Shown here piece by piece: positions 8,564 through 18,026 of a DNA stretch of 64,000 bases (positions within the stretch are counted from its first letter, which is position 1; each line of letters opens with the position of its first letter). The DNA is taken from positions 868,001-932,000 of the forward strand of contig NC_018691.1 in the NCBI RefSeq assembly GCF_000300005.1, written 5' to 3'. The notes under the pieces were generated by a model, which was not told where the DNA came from, did not search any database, and saw nothing but the letters and a program-made list of their open reading frames with translations. Source of the stretch: Alloalcanivorax dieselolei B5. Its GTDB lineage: Bacteria > Pseudomonadota > Gammaproteobacteria > Pseudomonadales > Alcanivoracaceae. A program made the position numbers and the translations under genes.

Positions 8564-10615
8564 ATGACCGTTCTCCAAAGCTACCTCGCCGGCCAATGGT
8601 TCGGCAGCCAGGCCGCCAAACCCCTGGCCAGCGCCATCAACGGTGAGATCGTCGCCCACACCCATGACGATGCCCCCGACTTCGCCGCCGCCGTGGACTA
8701 TGCCCGTACCACCGGCACCCGCGAACTGCTCAAGCTGGACTTCCAGCAACGGGCCGCCCGCCTCAAGGCCATGGCGCTCTACCTGCAAGAGCACAAGAAA
8801 GAACTCTATACACTCTCGCGCCACACCGGCGCCACCAAGAGCGACAACGCCTTCGACATCGACGGCGGCTTCGGCACCCTGTTCGCCTATGCCAGCATGG
8901 GCCGCAAGGAACTGCCCTCCGGCAACGTCCTCCACGAAGGCCCGGTGATTCCCTTGGGTAAAGAGAACCACTTCGCCGGCACCCATATCCTGGTGCCGCG
9001 CCGTGGCGTCGCCGTGCACATCAACGCCTTCAACTTCCCGGTCTGGGGCATGCTGGAAAAGTTCGCCGGCAACTTCCTCGCCGGCATGCCGTGCATCGTC
9101 AAACCGGCCACCGCCACCAGTTACCTCACCGAAGCCTGCGTGCGCCTGATGCAGGACTCCGGCGCGCTGCCGGAAGGGGCCCTGCAACTGATCATTGGCG
9201 GTACGGGGGACCTATTAGATCAGCTAGACGAACAGGACATGGTCACCTTCACCGGCTCGGCCAGCACCGCCCGCAGACTGCGCGCGCACCCGAACATCAT
9301 TAACCGCTCCATTCCCTTCAATGCGGAGGCAGATTCTCTCAATGGTGCCATCCTCGCCCCCGACGTCACCCCAGACGACGAGGAATTCGAGTTGCTGGCC
9401 AAGGAAGTGGTCCGCGAAATGACCGTCAAAGCCGGCCAGAAATGCACCGCCATCCGCCGCATCCTGGTACCCCAGCAGCACCTGGATGCCTTCGCCGAAC
9501 GTCTGATTCAGCGCCTGGAAAAAATCACCCTCGGCGACCCGGACGAAGAAGGGGTGCGCATGGGCGCGCTCGCCTCCCAGGACCAGAAAGAAGATGTGGC
9601 CGCCGCCGTCAACGAGCTGCTCAACACCAGCGAATGTATTTTCGGCGGCAACGGCGACCCGCAACTGATCGGCCAAGGCACCGACAAAGGCGCCTTCTTC
9701 GGTCCGCGCCTGCTGCGCAGCAACGACCCCCACGCTGACGGTGGCGCCCACGACATCGAAGCCTTCGGCCCGGTCAGCACCTTGATGGGCTATGGCGACC
9801 TGGACGAAGCTATCGCCCTGGCCGGCAAAGGCAAAGGCAGCCTGGTCACCACCTTCGCCACCAAAGACCCGCACAACGCCGCCCGCGCCATCCCCGTGCT
9901 TGCCGCCCGCCACGGCCGCCTGCAAGTACTCAACGCCGAATCCGCCAAGGAATCCACCGGCCACGGCGCGCCCCTGCCCATGCTCAAACATGGCGGCCCT
10001 GGCCGCGCCGGCGGCGGTGAAGAACTCGGTGGCATCCGCGCCGTGCGCCACTACCTCCAGCGCACCGCCATTCAGGGCTCTCCGTCCATGCTCGCTGCCG
10101 TCACTGGCGAATACGTGCGCGGCGCCGAGATGCTCGAAACTGAAGTGCACCCCTTCCGCCGCCACTTCGACGACCTCGCCATCGGCGAATCCCTGCTCAC
10201 CCACCGCCGCACCGTCACCGAAGCCGACATCGTCAACTTCGGCTGCCTCTCCGGCGACCACTTCTACATGCACTTCGACGAAATCGCGGCGAAGGACTCC
10301 CAGTTCGGCAAACGCATCGCCCACGGCTACTTCCTCCTCTCCGCCGCCGCCGGCCTGTTCGTCTCCCCGGCCCCCGGCCCGGTCCTCGCCAACTACGGCC
10401 TCGACACTCTGCGCTTCATCAACCCCGTCGGCGCCGGTGACACCATCCGCGCCCGCCTCACCTGCAAACGCAAAATCGACCAGGGCAAAGCTGGCCCCGA
10501 CGGCACCCCCCAAGGTGTGGTGGTCTGGGACGTGCAGGTCACCAACCAGGACGACGAGCTGGTGGCCAGCTATGACATTCTGACGCTGGTGGCGAAGAAG
10601 AAAGGGGACGCATAA
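8564..10615 (+). CDS. paaZ: Bifunctional oxepin-CoA hydrolase / 3-oxo-5,6-dehydrosuberyl-CoA semialdehyde dehydrogenase
   Basis: Opens the oxepin-CoA ring hydrolytically and oxidises the resulting aldehyde. Residues 1-520 form the aldehyde dehydrogenase, with [12 protein letters not shown] supplying the general-base Glu and [12 protein letters not shown] the nucleophilic Cys294 (codon 9443-9445). Residues from about 530 form the MaoC-type hydratase ([46 protein letters not shown]). The 683 residues match the full-length fusion. The start follows CAGGAGCCACGCC. A good rho-independent terminator follows at 10668. It probably shares induction with the paaABCDE block, though no TGTGTCAT copy is seen directly upstream. 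Confidence 0.97.
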   Translation: MTVLQSYLAGQWFGSQAAKPLASAINGEIVAHTHDDAPDFAAAVDYARTTGTRELLKLDFQQRAARLKAMALYLQEHKKELYTLSRHTGATKSDNAFDIDGGFGTLFAYASMGRKELPSGNVLHEGPVIPLGKENHFAGTHILVPRRGVAVHINAFNFPVWGMLEKFAGNFLAGMPCIVKPATATSYLTEACVRLMQDSGALPEGALQLIIGGTGDLLDQLDEQDMVTFTGSASTARRLRAHPNIINRSIPFNAEADSLNGAILAPDVTPDDEEFELLAKEVVREMTVKAGQKCTAIRRILVPQQHLDAFAERLIQRLEKITLGDPDEEGVRMGALASQDQKEDVAAAVNELLNTSECIFGGNGDPQLIGQGTDKGAFFGPRLLRSNDPHADGGAHDIEAFGPVSTLMGYGDLDEAIALAGKGKGSLVTTFATKDPHNAARAIPVLAARHGRLQVLNAESAKESTGHGAPLPMLKHGGPGRAGGGEELGGIRAVRHYLQRTAIQGSPSMLAAVTGEYVRGAEMLETEVHPFRRHFDDLAIGESLLTHRRTVTEADIVNFGCLSGDHFYMHFDEIAAKDSQFGKRIAHGYFLLSAAAGLFVSPAPGPVLANYGLDTLRFINPVGAGDTIRARLTCKRKIDQGKAGPDGTPQGVVVWDVQVTNQDDELVASYDILTLVAKKKGDA

Positions 10616-10667
10616 CTCATGTGGTGAGTTAGTCCTTACTTTTTAATTCAAGGCTTCCTTTGGTGGT

Positions 10668-10695
10668 GGCCGCTCTTTTTGGGGCGGCCTTTTTT
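10668..10695 (+). terminator. Rho-independent terminator after paaZ
   Basis: Stem GGCCGC (10668-10673) / GCGGCC (10684-10689) followed directly by six T residues (10690-10695), 53 nt after the paaZ stop. Confidence 0.75.
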
Positions 10696-10812
10696 GTGCG
10701 CCCGGTACGCAGGTGGAAGTCAGCGCGGGCCGCCTCGTGATCTCCGCCGCTCCGGAGCCCGCCGGCGCCTGATGCCGCCCGTGCCGCCGTCCTGCTGGGA
10801 GACGGGGAGCTT

Positions 10813-12402
10813 CTATCCCGGATCCGAAGAAAACGCTTTCCTGACAAGTTGTTCCGCTGTCGCGATTTCCTCTTCGGTCATCCAATCGAAATGGCTTTTC
10901 CGCTTGCTGGCCGAAAGGGCACCGTCGTTTTGTCGCACCACGCGCACAAACAGTTCCAAATTGTGGTCTGGCCAATCCAGCAGCCCGTTCAATGACTGGC
11001 AGGCACGGTCAAAGCCCAGCAGGAAGTCGATTTCCTCTTGAAGGTCGTGCTCGACGGTTCTTTCCAGGGCCCGATAGAGGAATTCTGTTTGTCGGGTCAG
11101 ATCCGGATAGCGGAAATAAACGGCGTCGTTACCTGTGGCCGGACTGTCTGGCGTGCCCGGGTTGTAGTCCGTGAGCCGATTCAGGGGCTTGGAGAAGTGC
11201 TCCAGCGTATCAATATAGTCGTCCAGGTTGGCCAGAATCACCGCCGATACTGGCAGGACGATGCCACGCGGGGTAAACCCGGCCTTGGCCAGAGTGTCGT
11301 GAATGAGGTAGCGATGGATGCGTCCGTTCCCGTCCATGAACGGATGAATATAGACGAAGCCGAACGCTATGCATGCCGCGGCAACCACCGGATCTATCGG
11401 CGGCACATAAACTACATAGCGTTCGTTGACGAAGTCCAGGTCTAGTATGGGTTGCGCGTCATGCTTTTCCCGGTCCCTCACCTCTTCCAGATCGTCCCTT
11501 AGATTGGAGGACATGGTAAGCAGTCCGCCCATTAACTCCAATAGATCTTCCGGCTTGGCGGGCACGAAATCGATCTGCTGGCGATGACCAAGGTCCTTGC
11601 CAATCCAGTTTTGTCGGTGGCGCCAGGTGAACTCGTGGAAACGGGGATCAATCACGATGTTTTGCAGTTCGACCAGCCTTTCTTCTGTGAGCGGTTCATG
11701 GGCATCCGCTTGTCTCAGCATGTCCGCGAAACGCTGTGCCTTTTGTGGGCTCGGCTTTTCCCGTTCAACCTCGAAGGAGGATTGGGTTTCCTTGAGGTAA
11801 AGGAATGCAGCCGCGCGCCTCAGTAGATCCTCGTCATACCGTGCCAGGGTCTCGACGGTGCTCTTACGGAGGTCCTTGCGGATCATGTCGTTCAGGTAGT
11901 CCGTGCGCTTTACCAGGGGGCAGAATGAACGGGGTCCGGCGAGATTGTTGGTGACCCGGAACCGCTTGTCGTGTTCGCCGTGCTCCCAGACGAAGTGATG
12001 TTTCGGATCGACGGCGAGAACGTATCGGGCCCGTGAGGGCACGGGGGCGTCAATGGGAAGACGCTGCCCGGTGAGCCATTCAAACAGGAAGCAGGCCCTT
12101 CGGGCATATTGGGATTCAGGGCTGTCCAGGAGCCATTCCACTAGTTCTTCTTTCCCCTCTTTTTCGAAGAGCAGGGAAAGGACCTGCAGGTTGACGCCTT
12201 CATAGCGAAGAGCAAACTGGATCTGTCCGGCTAATGTCTCACCGGGATCGTAGTTCGGTTCGAAACGGTGGACGATCTGCCCCCCCTGCTGGGCGCTTTG
12301 GCGTCCGCCGCGGATATTGGCCACATAAGCGCACTCGTCCAGCGGCAATGTGCGCAGATCATACTGTTCGATCAGCCATTGGTAGCCAAGCGGTGCGGAC
12401 AT
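10813..12402 (-). CDS. Fic family protein (putative AMP-transferase)
   Basis: 529 residues. The Fic core motif is intact, HPFMDGNGRIHRYL, with the catalytic His and the Asn/Arg of the ATP site; most such proteins transfer AMP to target Ser, Thr or Tyr side chains. An upstream helix carries QSSFEVERE, which resembles the inhibitory [S/T]xxxE motif of class II Fic proteins, so autoinhibition is likely. The N-terminal 130 residues are a family-associated extension, and after the core a winged-helix-like C-terminal part follows. The start at 12402 is supported by AAGAGGCCTCT just upstream. Target unknown. It stands alone, on the opposite strand to its neighbours. Confidence 0.88.
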   Translation of the reverse strand: MSAPLGYQWLIEQYDLRTLPLDECAYVANIRGGRQSAQQGGQIVHRFEPNYDPGETLAGQIQFALRYEGVNLQVLSLLFEKEGKEELVEWLLDSPESQYARRACFLFEWLTGQRLPIDAPVPSRARYVLAVDPKHHFVWEHGEHDKRFRVTNNLAGPRSFCPLVKRTDYLNDMIRKDLRKSTVETLARYDEDLLRRAAAFLYLKETQSSFEVEREKPSPQKAQRFADMLRQADAHEPLTEERLVELQNIVIDPRFHEFTWRHRQNWIGKDLGHRQQIDFVPAKPEDLLELMGGLLTMSSNLRDDLEEVRDREKHDAQPILDLDFVNERYVVYVPPIDPVVAAACIAFGFVYIHPFMDGNGRIHRYLIHDTLAKAGFTPRGIVLPVSAVILANLDDYIDTLEHFSKPLNRLTDYNPGTPDSPATGNDAVYFRYPDLTRQTEFLYRALERTVEHDLQEEIDFLLGFDRACQSLNGLLDWPDHNLELFVRVVRQNDGALSASKRKSHFDWMTEEEIATAEQLVRKAFSSDPG

Positions 12403-12411
12403 AGAGGCCTC

Positions 12412-12555
12412 TTCAGTAATTTGGCCGGGTTTGCCGGAGGGTGGCCGGAAATTGGTATTTTTGCAGAAAAATGGCCGGGAATCGAATTTTTCCGGTCAAA
12501 TTACTGAAAAACCGGTATTATGCGGTTTCTTTTCTGCATCTGCGGTCAAATTATT
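12412..12555. promoter_or_regulatory. Fic upstream region with repeated CAAATTA(C/T)TG elements
   Basis: A 17-bp near-perfect inverted repeat brackets the region: TTCAGTAATTTGGCCGG at 12412-12428, and CCGGTCAAATTACTGAA at 12492-12508. A third, direct copy CGGTCAAATTATTG is at 12543-12555. The elements lie upstream of both fic (left) and the short reading frame at 12574 (right), so they look like operators of a shared divergent promoter. No regulator can be named. Confidence 0.5.
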
Positions 12556-12573
12556 GCGTTTCAGGAGAGCATC

Positions 12574-12621
12574 ATGACTCGCATTGCACCCGTGACGCCC
12601 GGCGAGCTGTCACCACTATAG
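12574..12621 (+). pseudogene. Possible truncated start of a HigA-type antitoxin
   Basis: A good ribosome-binding site (CAGGAGAGC) precedes an ATG and 15 codons, MTRIAPVTPGELSPL, then TAG. The TRIxPxxPGE opening resembles the N-terminus of HigA-family antitoxins, but nothing resembling the helix-turn-helix follows. It may be a decayed gene or chance. The remainder of the gap up to 12907 shows no gene that I can support. Confidence 0.25.
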
Positions 12622-12907
12622 ATACCTATTTGGGGTTAGAAGTACCCAATATGCGTGTCAGTTGTGGCATTGAAGCCAATCCTACCTGTCCCTGGTCGGT
12701 GCCGAGCAGGAAAGCCGCTTTGACCCCGCCTGCTATGGCCCCCTTGGCGTTTCCGCGCTCGAGTGAACATCGGAAGAAAAAGACCTATGATCCCCAGACA
12801 CCGTGTCCGTGGTTTGCTGTCCGGCGGCTTGATTGGATAAGGCATCCGGGCCGGTGTAAACAACACAAGTATCACCCATCCAATAATGACAAAACCGGGA
12901 GAGCAGC

Positions 12908-14617
12908 ATGAAAACAAGAAATGGCCTGACAAGGCTGGGTATGGCGCTATTCGGGATCTCCACCGTCGCTCTTGTGAGTTGCGGAGGTAGCAGTAGCGAT
13001 TCGCACGCGCAGAGGCCGATGTCCTGCGATCAACTGGTTGGCTTGGCGATTCCGGCCGACGCCATGGAATTATCCACCTCCGGCGGTGAGGTCACGGCGG
13101 CTGAGGTGGTCGAGGCCAGCGGCAGTGGCGCGGCGGCGGTGCCGGAGCATTGTCTGGTATCAGGGCGTATTGCGCCGGTGGATCCGCAGGCGCCGGACAT
13201 TCAATTCAAGGTGGCGTTGCCCTCCGAGTGGAATTCGAAAGTGCTGATGTTTGGCGGCGGCGGCTTCAATGGCTCCATTCCGGCGATCACCGGTGATGTA
13301 TCCCAGGGCGCGCCGGATCAGCCGACGCCGCTGGGCCGGGGTTATGCCACCTTCGCCAGCGATTCCGGGCACCAGGCCAATGAGTACGGCTCCCAGGATG
13401 GCCGCTGGGGTCTGAATGACGAGGCAGTGCGCAACTTTTCCGGCGAGGCGCTGAAGAAAACCCGGGACGCGGCGACCTTCTTGATCGAGAAACGGTATGC
13501 CAGCAAACCGACTCAGCGTTACTTTGCCGGCGGCTCCACCGGTGGCCGTGAGGCGCTGACCAATATTCAGCGCTGGCCGGACGATTGGGATGGGGCCATC
13601 GCCTGGTATCCGGCCTGGAACAACGTGGCCGCGCTGCTGGCCGGGCAATACCTCAGCCGGGCCCTGGCGGAACCCGGTGCTTACCCGGATTCCGGCGAAC
13701 GCCAGAAGTTACTCGATGCCGCCCTGGAAGCCTGCGATGCGTTGGATGGGGTCGAGGACGGCGTGATCAGTGACCAGCGTCAATGCAACGAGACCTTTGA
13801 TCCGGCAACCGCCATGGTGGGTGGCAGCGATCTGCGTTGTCCGGGTGGTGCCGACGATGGTGACCATTGCCTGTCCGACGCCCAGATCGATGCGTTGAAG
13901 GCGATGAATGACGGTGTCGAATTCAATTTCCCGTTGGCCAGCGGCGAAACCGGCTATCCTGGCAGCAACGTCTGGGGCGCGGATCTTGGCATCACCACCA
14001 TCGATACACCGGTGCAGCCCACGGTGGTCTTTCTCGCATTGGGGACCGCGCAGCCGGCCCAGCCGGACATGCCCCGCAACGCGCCGTACCTGAGCGTGCT
14101 GGTGGATCAGTGGGTGAAGTATTCGGTGGCGGGTGACGCGGATTTCAATTCCTTTGAGTTGGACCCGATCAACCCCGAGCAGCAGTACGCGGAACGGATC
14201 AGCGAACTGAGCGGTATGCTTAATTCCGGCACCGATATCTCCGGGTTCGCGGATCGCGGTGGCAAGTTGCTGCTGGCGCATGGGTTGTCGGATGTGCTGG
14301 TCAGCTCCCGTGCCACGGAAATCTACTACCAGCGGCTGTTGGAGCAGATGGGGCAGGAAAAGGTGGACTCCTTTGTGCGCTATTACGAAATCCCGGGATT
14401 CGGCCACGGCGCCAGTTCGCATTTCCACGCCACCTGGGATTCCCTGACCGCCCTGGAAAACTGGGTGGAGCAGGATATGGCACCCGAAGATCAGGTCACC
14501 ATGGACCTGATCGGCGCACCGGGCCGCACCCGGCCGCTGTGCGACTATCCGGCGTGGCCCCGCTATGTGGACGGCGGTGACCCGATGTCGGCATCGTCGT
14601 TTGAGTGTGTCGAGTAA
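12908..14617 (+). CDS. Tannase/feruloyl-esterase family lipoprotein with altered active-site cysteines
   Basis: 569 residues. The signal peptide ends in a lipobox (ALVSC, lipidated Cys near residue 26), so the protein is probably anchored in the envelope. The alpha/beta-hydrolase core shows GGSTGGREALTNIQRWP (nucleophile Ser), LLAHGLSDVLV (Asp) and IPGFGHGASSHFH (His). The calcium-type loop CDALDGVEDGVISDQRQC and the C-terminal RPLCDYPAWPRY are typical of the tannase family. In characterised members a Cys precedes the Ser and follows the His (CS-D-HC); here both are Gly. It likely hydrolyses an ester of an aromatic or bulky acid; the substrate is unknown. The start follows GGGAGAGCAGC. Confidence 0.85.
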   Translation: MKTRNGLTRLGMALFGISTVALVSCGGSSSDSHAQRPMSCDQLVGLAIPADAMELSTSGGEVTAAEVVEASGSGAAAVPEHCLVSGRIAPVDPQAPDIQFKVALPSEWNSKVLMFGGGGFNGSIPAITGDVSQGAPDQPTPLGRGYATFASDSGHQANEYGSQDGRWGLNDEAVRNFSGEALKKTRDAATFLIEKRYASKPTQRYFAGGSTGGREALTNIQRWPDDWDGAIAWYPAWNNVAALLAGQYLSRALAEPGAYPDSGERQKLLDAALEACDALDGVEDGVISDQRQCNETFDPATAMVGGSDLRCPGGADDGDHCLSDAQIDALKAMNDGVEFNFPLASGETGYPGSNVWGADLGITTIDTPVQPTVVFLALGTAQPAQPDMPRNAPYLSVLVDQWVKYSVAGDADFNSFELDPINPEQQYAERISELSGMLNSGTDISGFADRGGKLLLAHGLSDVLVSSRATEIYYQRLLEQMGQEKVDSFVRYYEIPGFGHGASSHFHATWDSLTALENWVEQDMAPEDQVTMDLIGAPGRTRPLCDYPAWPRYVDGGDPMSASSFECVE

Positions 14618-14665
14618 TACAGTGCAGGGTCAAAGCGAGTATCTATAATCCCGTCAGGAGGAGAG

Positions 14666-15133
14666 ATGGCCGAATACACCGCCACCATTCAATGGCGCCG
14701 CCAGGACGGGGAGACCTTCAACGATAACCGTTACAGCCGGGCCCATGAATGGATGTTCGACGGCGGGGTGACGGTGCCGGCATCGGCGTCGCCGCACATC
14801 GTGCCGTTGCCGTATTCGGTGGCCGAGAACGTGGATCCGGAGGAGGCGTTCGTGGCGGCGCTGTCCAGTTGCCACATGCTGGTGTTCCTGGGCATCGCCG
14901 CCAAGCGACGCTATGTGGTGGATCGCTACATCGATGAGGCTGTCGGTGTGATGGCGGAGAATGAGGCCGGTAAGTTGGCGGTGACCCGGGTGACGTTGCG
15001 TCCCCGGGTGCTGTTCTCCGGTGATCGCCGACCTTCGCCGGAGCAGATCGAAAAACTGCATCACCTGGCCCATGATGAGTGCTTCATCGCCAACTCGGTG
15101 CGCACCGAGGTGATGACGGAGCCTCGATTCTAA
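14666..15133 (+). CDS. OsmC family protein (peroxiredoxin-like)
   Basis: 155 residues of the OsmC/Ohr fold. The two reactive cysteines are visible in ALSSCHMLVFL and HDECFIANSV, as in OsmC-type thiol peroxidases that reduce organic hydroperoxides. An Arg-containing strand near the N-terminus (NRYSRAHEWMFDGG) also fits. The start has a strong GGAGGAG site 5 nt upstream. It lies 48 nt after the esterase gene in the same direction and may share its transcript. Confidence 0.9.
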   Translation: MAEYTATIQWRRQDGETFNDNRYSRAHEWMFDGGVTVPASASPHIVPLPYSVAENVDPEEAFVAALSSCHMLVFLGIAAKRRYVVDRYIDEAVGVMAENEAGKLAVTRVTLRPRVLFSGDRRPSPEQIEKLHHLAHDECFIANSVRTEVMTEPRF

Positions 15134-15264
15134 GGCTGGAGCGGGGCCGGGTGCCGCTCCCTGTTGGTATCCGGCTGCTGTCTGATTTATGGGGTTCGCC
15201 GTTGACCCGGCCCGTCGTGCTGGGTAGGTTGAGCCCCCCTTTCTGATCTTCCCGGTGTTTGCTC

Positions 15265-15897
15265 ATGTTGGCGGTAGCCCGATCCTTGATCCTGTCTGTT
15301 TTTGGTATAGCGTTCATGGTGTTTGCCCTGGTGCATTGGGGCGAGCCGGCCACGGCGGAGGAACGTACCGGCTGGTTGTACCAGCGTTTCGGCGATCAGG
15401 GCGTGGTGCTCGGTATGTTGGCCATGGGTGGCTTGATGCTGCTCTCGGGAATTGTCTCCCTGGTACGCCATCGCAGTCGCCAGAAGGCCCATGAACGGGC
15501 CATGGAAATCGCCCAGGATCCGGCCCGTCACGTGCCGGAAGCGCCGGTTCAGGCGAAGACGCCGGATCCGAGAAAAGGCGCTTTGATTGTCGGCCTGGTG
15601 TTTTTGGCACTGGGGCTGGGGTGGAGCGTTTATTACGTTCGCGATACGTTGCAGGCGCTTGCCGCGGGCACGTCCGTGGTGTCCTATTCCTGGTGGAAGA
15701 CCATCGGCGGACCTTTCCTGGCGGGGATGGGATTGTTTTACGTCCTGGTGCGGCCTGGCACGTTGGAAGGCGTGCGGCATATGACGCCCAGTGAGCGGGT
15801 GGGTTTTCTGGTGTTCGTGGCGCTGGGGCTGGCCGCCGGGATCGGTCTGCTGTTCTGGCTGTCGGCTCAGGCGGAAGCTTACGGGTACCTCTCCTGA
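15265..15897 (+). CDS. Inner-membrane protein of unknown function
   Basis: 210 residues with about five hydrophobic segments: near 1-20, 45-65, 110-130, 150-170 and 180-205. A charged cytoplasmic loop (VRHRSRQKAHERAMEIAQDP) lies between the second and third. No motif or family is recognised. I used the ATG at 15265; an in-frame TTG lies two codons upstream, and neither has a strong ribosome-binding site. It is 131 nt after osmC and converges on the 5'-nucleotidase gene. Confidence 0.7.
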   Translation: MLAVARSLILSVFGIAFMVFALVHWGEPATAEERTGWLYQRFGDQGVVLGMLAMGGLMLLSGIVSLVRHRSRQKAHERAMEIAQDPARHVPEAPVQAKTPDPRKGALIVGLVFLALGLGWSVYYVRDTLQALAAGTSVVSYSWWKTIGGPFLAGMGLFYVLVRPGTLEGVRHMTPSERVGFLVFVALGLAAGIGLLFWLSAQAEAYGYLS

Positions 15898-15902
15898 GCG
15901 AC

Positions 15903-15929
15903 GGAGCCGGACGGCGGACGTCCGGCTCC
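15903..15929. terminator. Bidirectional terminator-like hairpin
   Basis: Perfect 11-bp stem GGAGCCGGACG / CGTCCGGCTCC with a 5-nt loop, between two convergent genes. There is no U-run worth the name, so it may act only as an mRNA 3' stabiliser. Confidence 0.5.
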
Positions 15930-15940
15930 GGGTTTGATGC

Positions 15941-17764
15941 TTATTGCTGGGTTACGGACTTCAGGCAGTAGAGGTCCGGATCCAGTGCCGGCAGTGTGTT
16001 GTCCGGCAGCTCCTCCCGGAAGTACTCCAGAAGTGGCACCACATAGGCCACGTCGGAATTCTCGAAGGCCTCCGGGTTGGCCTCGCGCACTTCACCGAAA
16101 GTGTCGTAGCCGTCCTTGCCGAGCCCGGTGAAAGAGTTGGTGGCCACGGAATAGACGGCGCCGTTGTCGATGGGGCCCCAGGTTCCGCTTTCATCCCTTA
16201 CCTCCACATTCTGAATGCCGGTGCCCACCGGCGCGCCGAGCACCACGTCGTAGCGCAGATTGGCGGAATAGGGGAAGGCGCCGGTGGAGGAGGTGATGCC
16301 CTGGGCGTAGTCGAGCGCTTCGTTGAGCACTTTGACGATTTCCGCGCCGGTCATGTCGATGGTGACCACAGTGTTGGAGAACGGCAGGATGTTGTAGGCG
16401 TCCGCCACGGTGAATTCCCCGTCCTCGAGCGGAGCGCGCACCCCGCCGGCGTTCTGGATCGCCACATCGGCCTTCGGCAGATAGATGAGGAAGGCATCGG
16501 CCACCACTTGGGCGGCGTAGCTTCCGGTGGGTGTTTCGCCGGCCTGGAACGGTGTGGGAATGCGCTCGAACGGCATGTGCTGTGTTACTTGTCCCAGGGT
16601 TTCCTGTTTGAAGCTCTCCATTTCCGCCTTGTACGGCGTGAGAATATCGAGAATGGCCTGGGATTCCTTTGCCACCCGTACCGTGGCCAGGCCGTCGATC
16701 ACGCCATTGATTTGCGCCGTCTGCTCGCTGCTCGCCGCCACCCAGGTATCGTCGGCGCCCTTTACCTGATAGTTCTCGCCGACCAGTAGCTCCACATTGC
16801 CGTCGATGTCGGTGATGACGCCATCGGCGTCGAAGCTCACTTCCAGTTTGCCCAGTCCCTTGGCGTACTCCCAGGCCTGAACGATATAGACCGGCTGCCC
16901 GTCCGGGTTGTTCACCACCGTGGGGTAGTCGCCGTCCACGTCCAGCCCCATGGCTTCGAACTCGCCGGTGGCGTCGAGAACGTCGTGGGTATCACCGCCG
17001 ACGATCAGGTCGATGTCGCGGACGCTGGCCGCCAGTTCCTGGTCAAAGTCGTAGCCCAGGTGGCTGAGCACGATGAATTTGTTGATCCCTTCGTCTTTCA
17101 GAGCGTAGATGTGTTCGCGTACCGAGGTGATTTCGTCGTCGAATTCCACGGCGTCGGTGACCAGGGAGGATTCCTGTGTCTTCTCCACCTTGAGAACACC
17201 GATGATCGCCACTTTCTCGCCGTCGATCTCCTTGACCACGTAGGGCGCGATATCGGAACCAAACAGCGGGCTGTCCGTGGTGGGGTGCACATTGCCGGCG
17301 ATCACCGGGAAATTGACCGTCTTCAGCAGCTCGGCGAGATGCGCTTCACCCTCGTCGAACTCATGGTTACCCAGCTCGTAGGCGTCCAGGCCGATGGCGT
17401 TGAACACTTTGAAATCCACCTCGCCCTTGAACAGGCTGAAGTAGAGGGTGCCGTTCAGCTCACCGCTGTTGAGGACCAGGGTGTGATCGTCACGGTACTC
17501 ATCGATAGCGGTGGCGATGCGTGGGAAGCCGCCGAGGTCAACACGTACGGTTTCAGCACCGACCAGGGTAGGGTCGTAGTCCAGGCTCAGGTCGTAGCTC
17601 TGTCCCTCGAAATAGGAGTGATGATCATTGGTGTGTAGCACCTGCAGCCGCAGCGGCTTGGCCTCCGCTGGCGGGTTGTGATTGTCGTTGTCACTCCCGC
17701 AGCCGGCTAAAAATAAAGAGAAGCCGGCCAGGGCGAAGGCCGGAAGGGATCTGGGAATAGCCAC
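15941..17764 (-). CDS. Bifunctional metallophosphatase/5'-nucleotidase lipoprotein
   Basis: 607 residues, UshA-like. The signal peptide ends in LAGC, a lipobox, predicting an envelope-anchored enzyme. The N-terminal calcineurin-like phosphoesterase domain shows LQVLHTNDHHSYF, LGNHEFDEG, LSHLGYDFD and GGDTHDVLD metal-binding motifs. The C-terminal nucleotidase domain carries NAGGVRAPLEDGEFTVAD and YSVATNSFTGLGKDGYDTF. It would dephosphorylate extracellular nucleotides to recover phosphate or nucleosides. No neighbouring gene appears co-transcribed. The 262 bases upstream hold no gene. Confidence 0.92.
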   Translation of the reverse strand: MAIPRSLPAFALAGFSLFLAGCGSDNDNHNPPAEAKPLRLQVLHTNDHHSYFEGQSYDLSLDYDPTLVGAETVRVDLGGFPRIATAIDEYRDDHTLVLNSGELNGTLYFSLFKGEVDFKVFNAIGLDAYELGNHEFDEGEAHLAELLKTVNFPVIAGNVHPTTDSPLFGSDIAPYVVKEIDGEKVAIIGVLKVEKTQESSLVTDAVEFDDEITSVREHIYALKDEGINKFIVLSHLGYDFDQELAASVRDIDLIVGGDTHDVLDATGEFEAMGLDVDGDYPTVVNNPDGQPVYIVQAWEYAKGLGKLEVSFDADGVITDIDGNVELLVGENYQVKGADDTWVAASSEQTAQINGVIDGLATVRVAKESQAILDILTPYKAEMESFKQETLGQVTQHMPFERIPTPFQAGETPTGSYAAQVVADAFLIYLPKADVAIQNAGGVRAPLEDGEFTVADAYNILPFSNTVVTIDMTGAEIVKVLNEALDYAQGITSSTGAFPYSANLRYDVVLGAPVGTGIQNVEVRDESGTWGPIDNGAVYSVATNSFTGLGKDGYDTFGEVREANPEAFENSDVAYVVPLLEYFREELPDNTLPALDPDLYCLKSVTQQ

Positions 17765-17980
17765 GATTCAACTCCGATTCGGATAAAGGAAAGGCAAGTC
17801 GACGCGCATCCTAGAAGCTGGTGATGACAGTCTGGTGGCTGTTTTATGGACGGGATGTGGCGATATGGGGCAAGAAAAGCCGGAGCGGAGCGGGTGGGTT
17901 TGGGTCCGCTCAGGTATCAGGAGCGCAGGTCCGGGGTCCCGACTACTTATGAGCTATGCTAAATTGCTCCAGGTGGGGGG

Positions 17981-18003
17981 CCGCCTTTGGGGCGGTTTCT
18001 TTA
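17981..18003 (+). terminator. Short hairpin with T-rich tail in the leader of the next gene
   Basis: CCGCC (17981-17985), TTTGG loop, GGCGG (17991-17995), then TTTCTTT. It lies 24 nt before the start at 18027 and after a TATGCT box at 17955, so it could be an attenuator or a terminator of an unseen short transcript. Confidence 0.35.
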
Positions 18004-18026
18004 AATAGCACGAGCAAGGATACGCC

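Noticed and set aside
9224-10513. Long antisense reading frame (429 codons) opposite paaZ
   Set aside because: It is Gly/Ala/Val-rich in the pattern produced by the opposite frame of a GC-rich gene, has no ribosome-binding site and resembles no family; paaZ is fully intact on the other strand.
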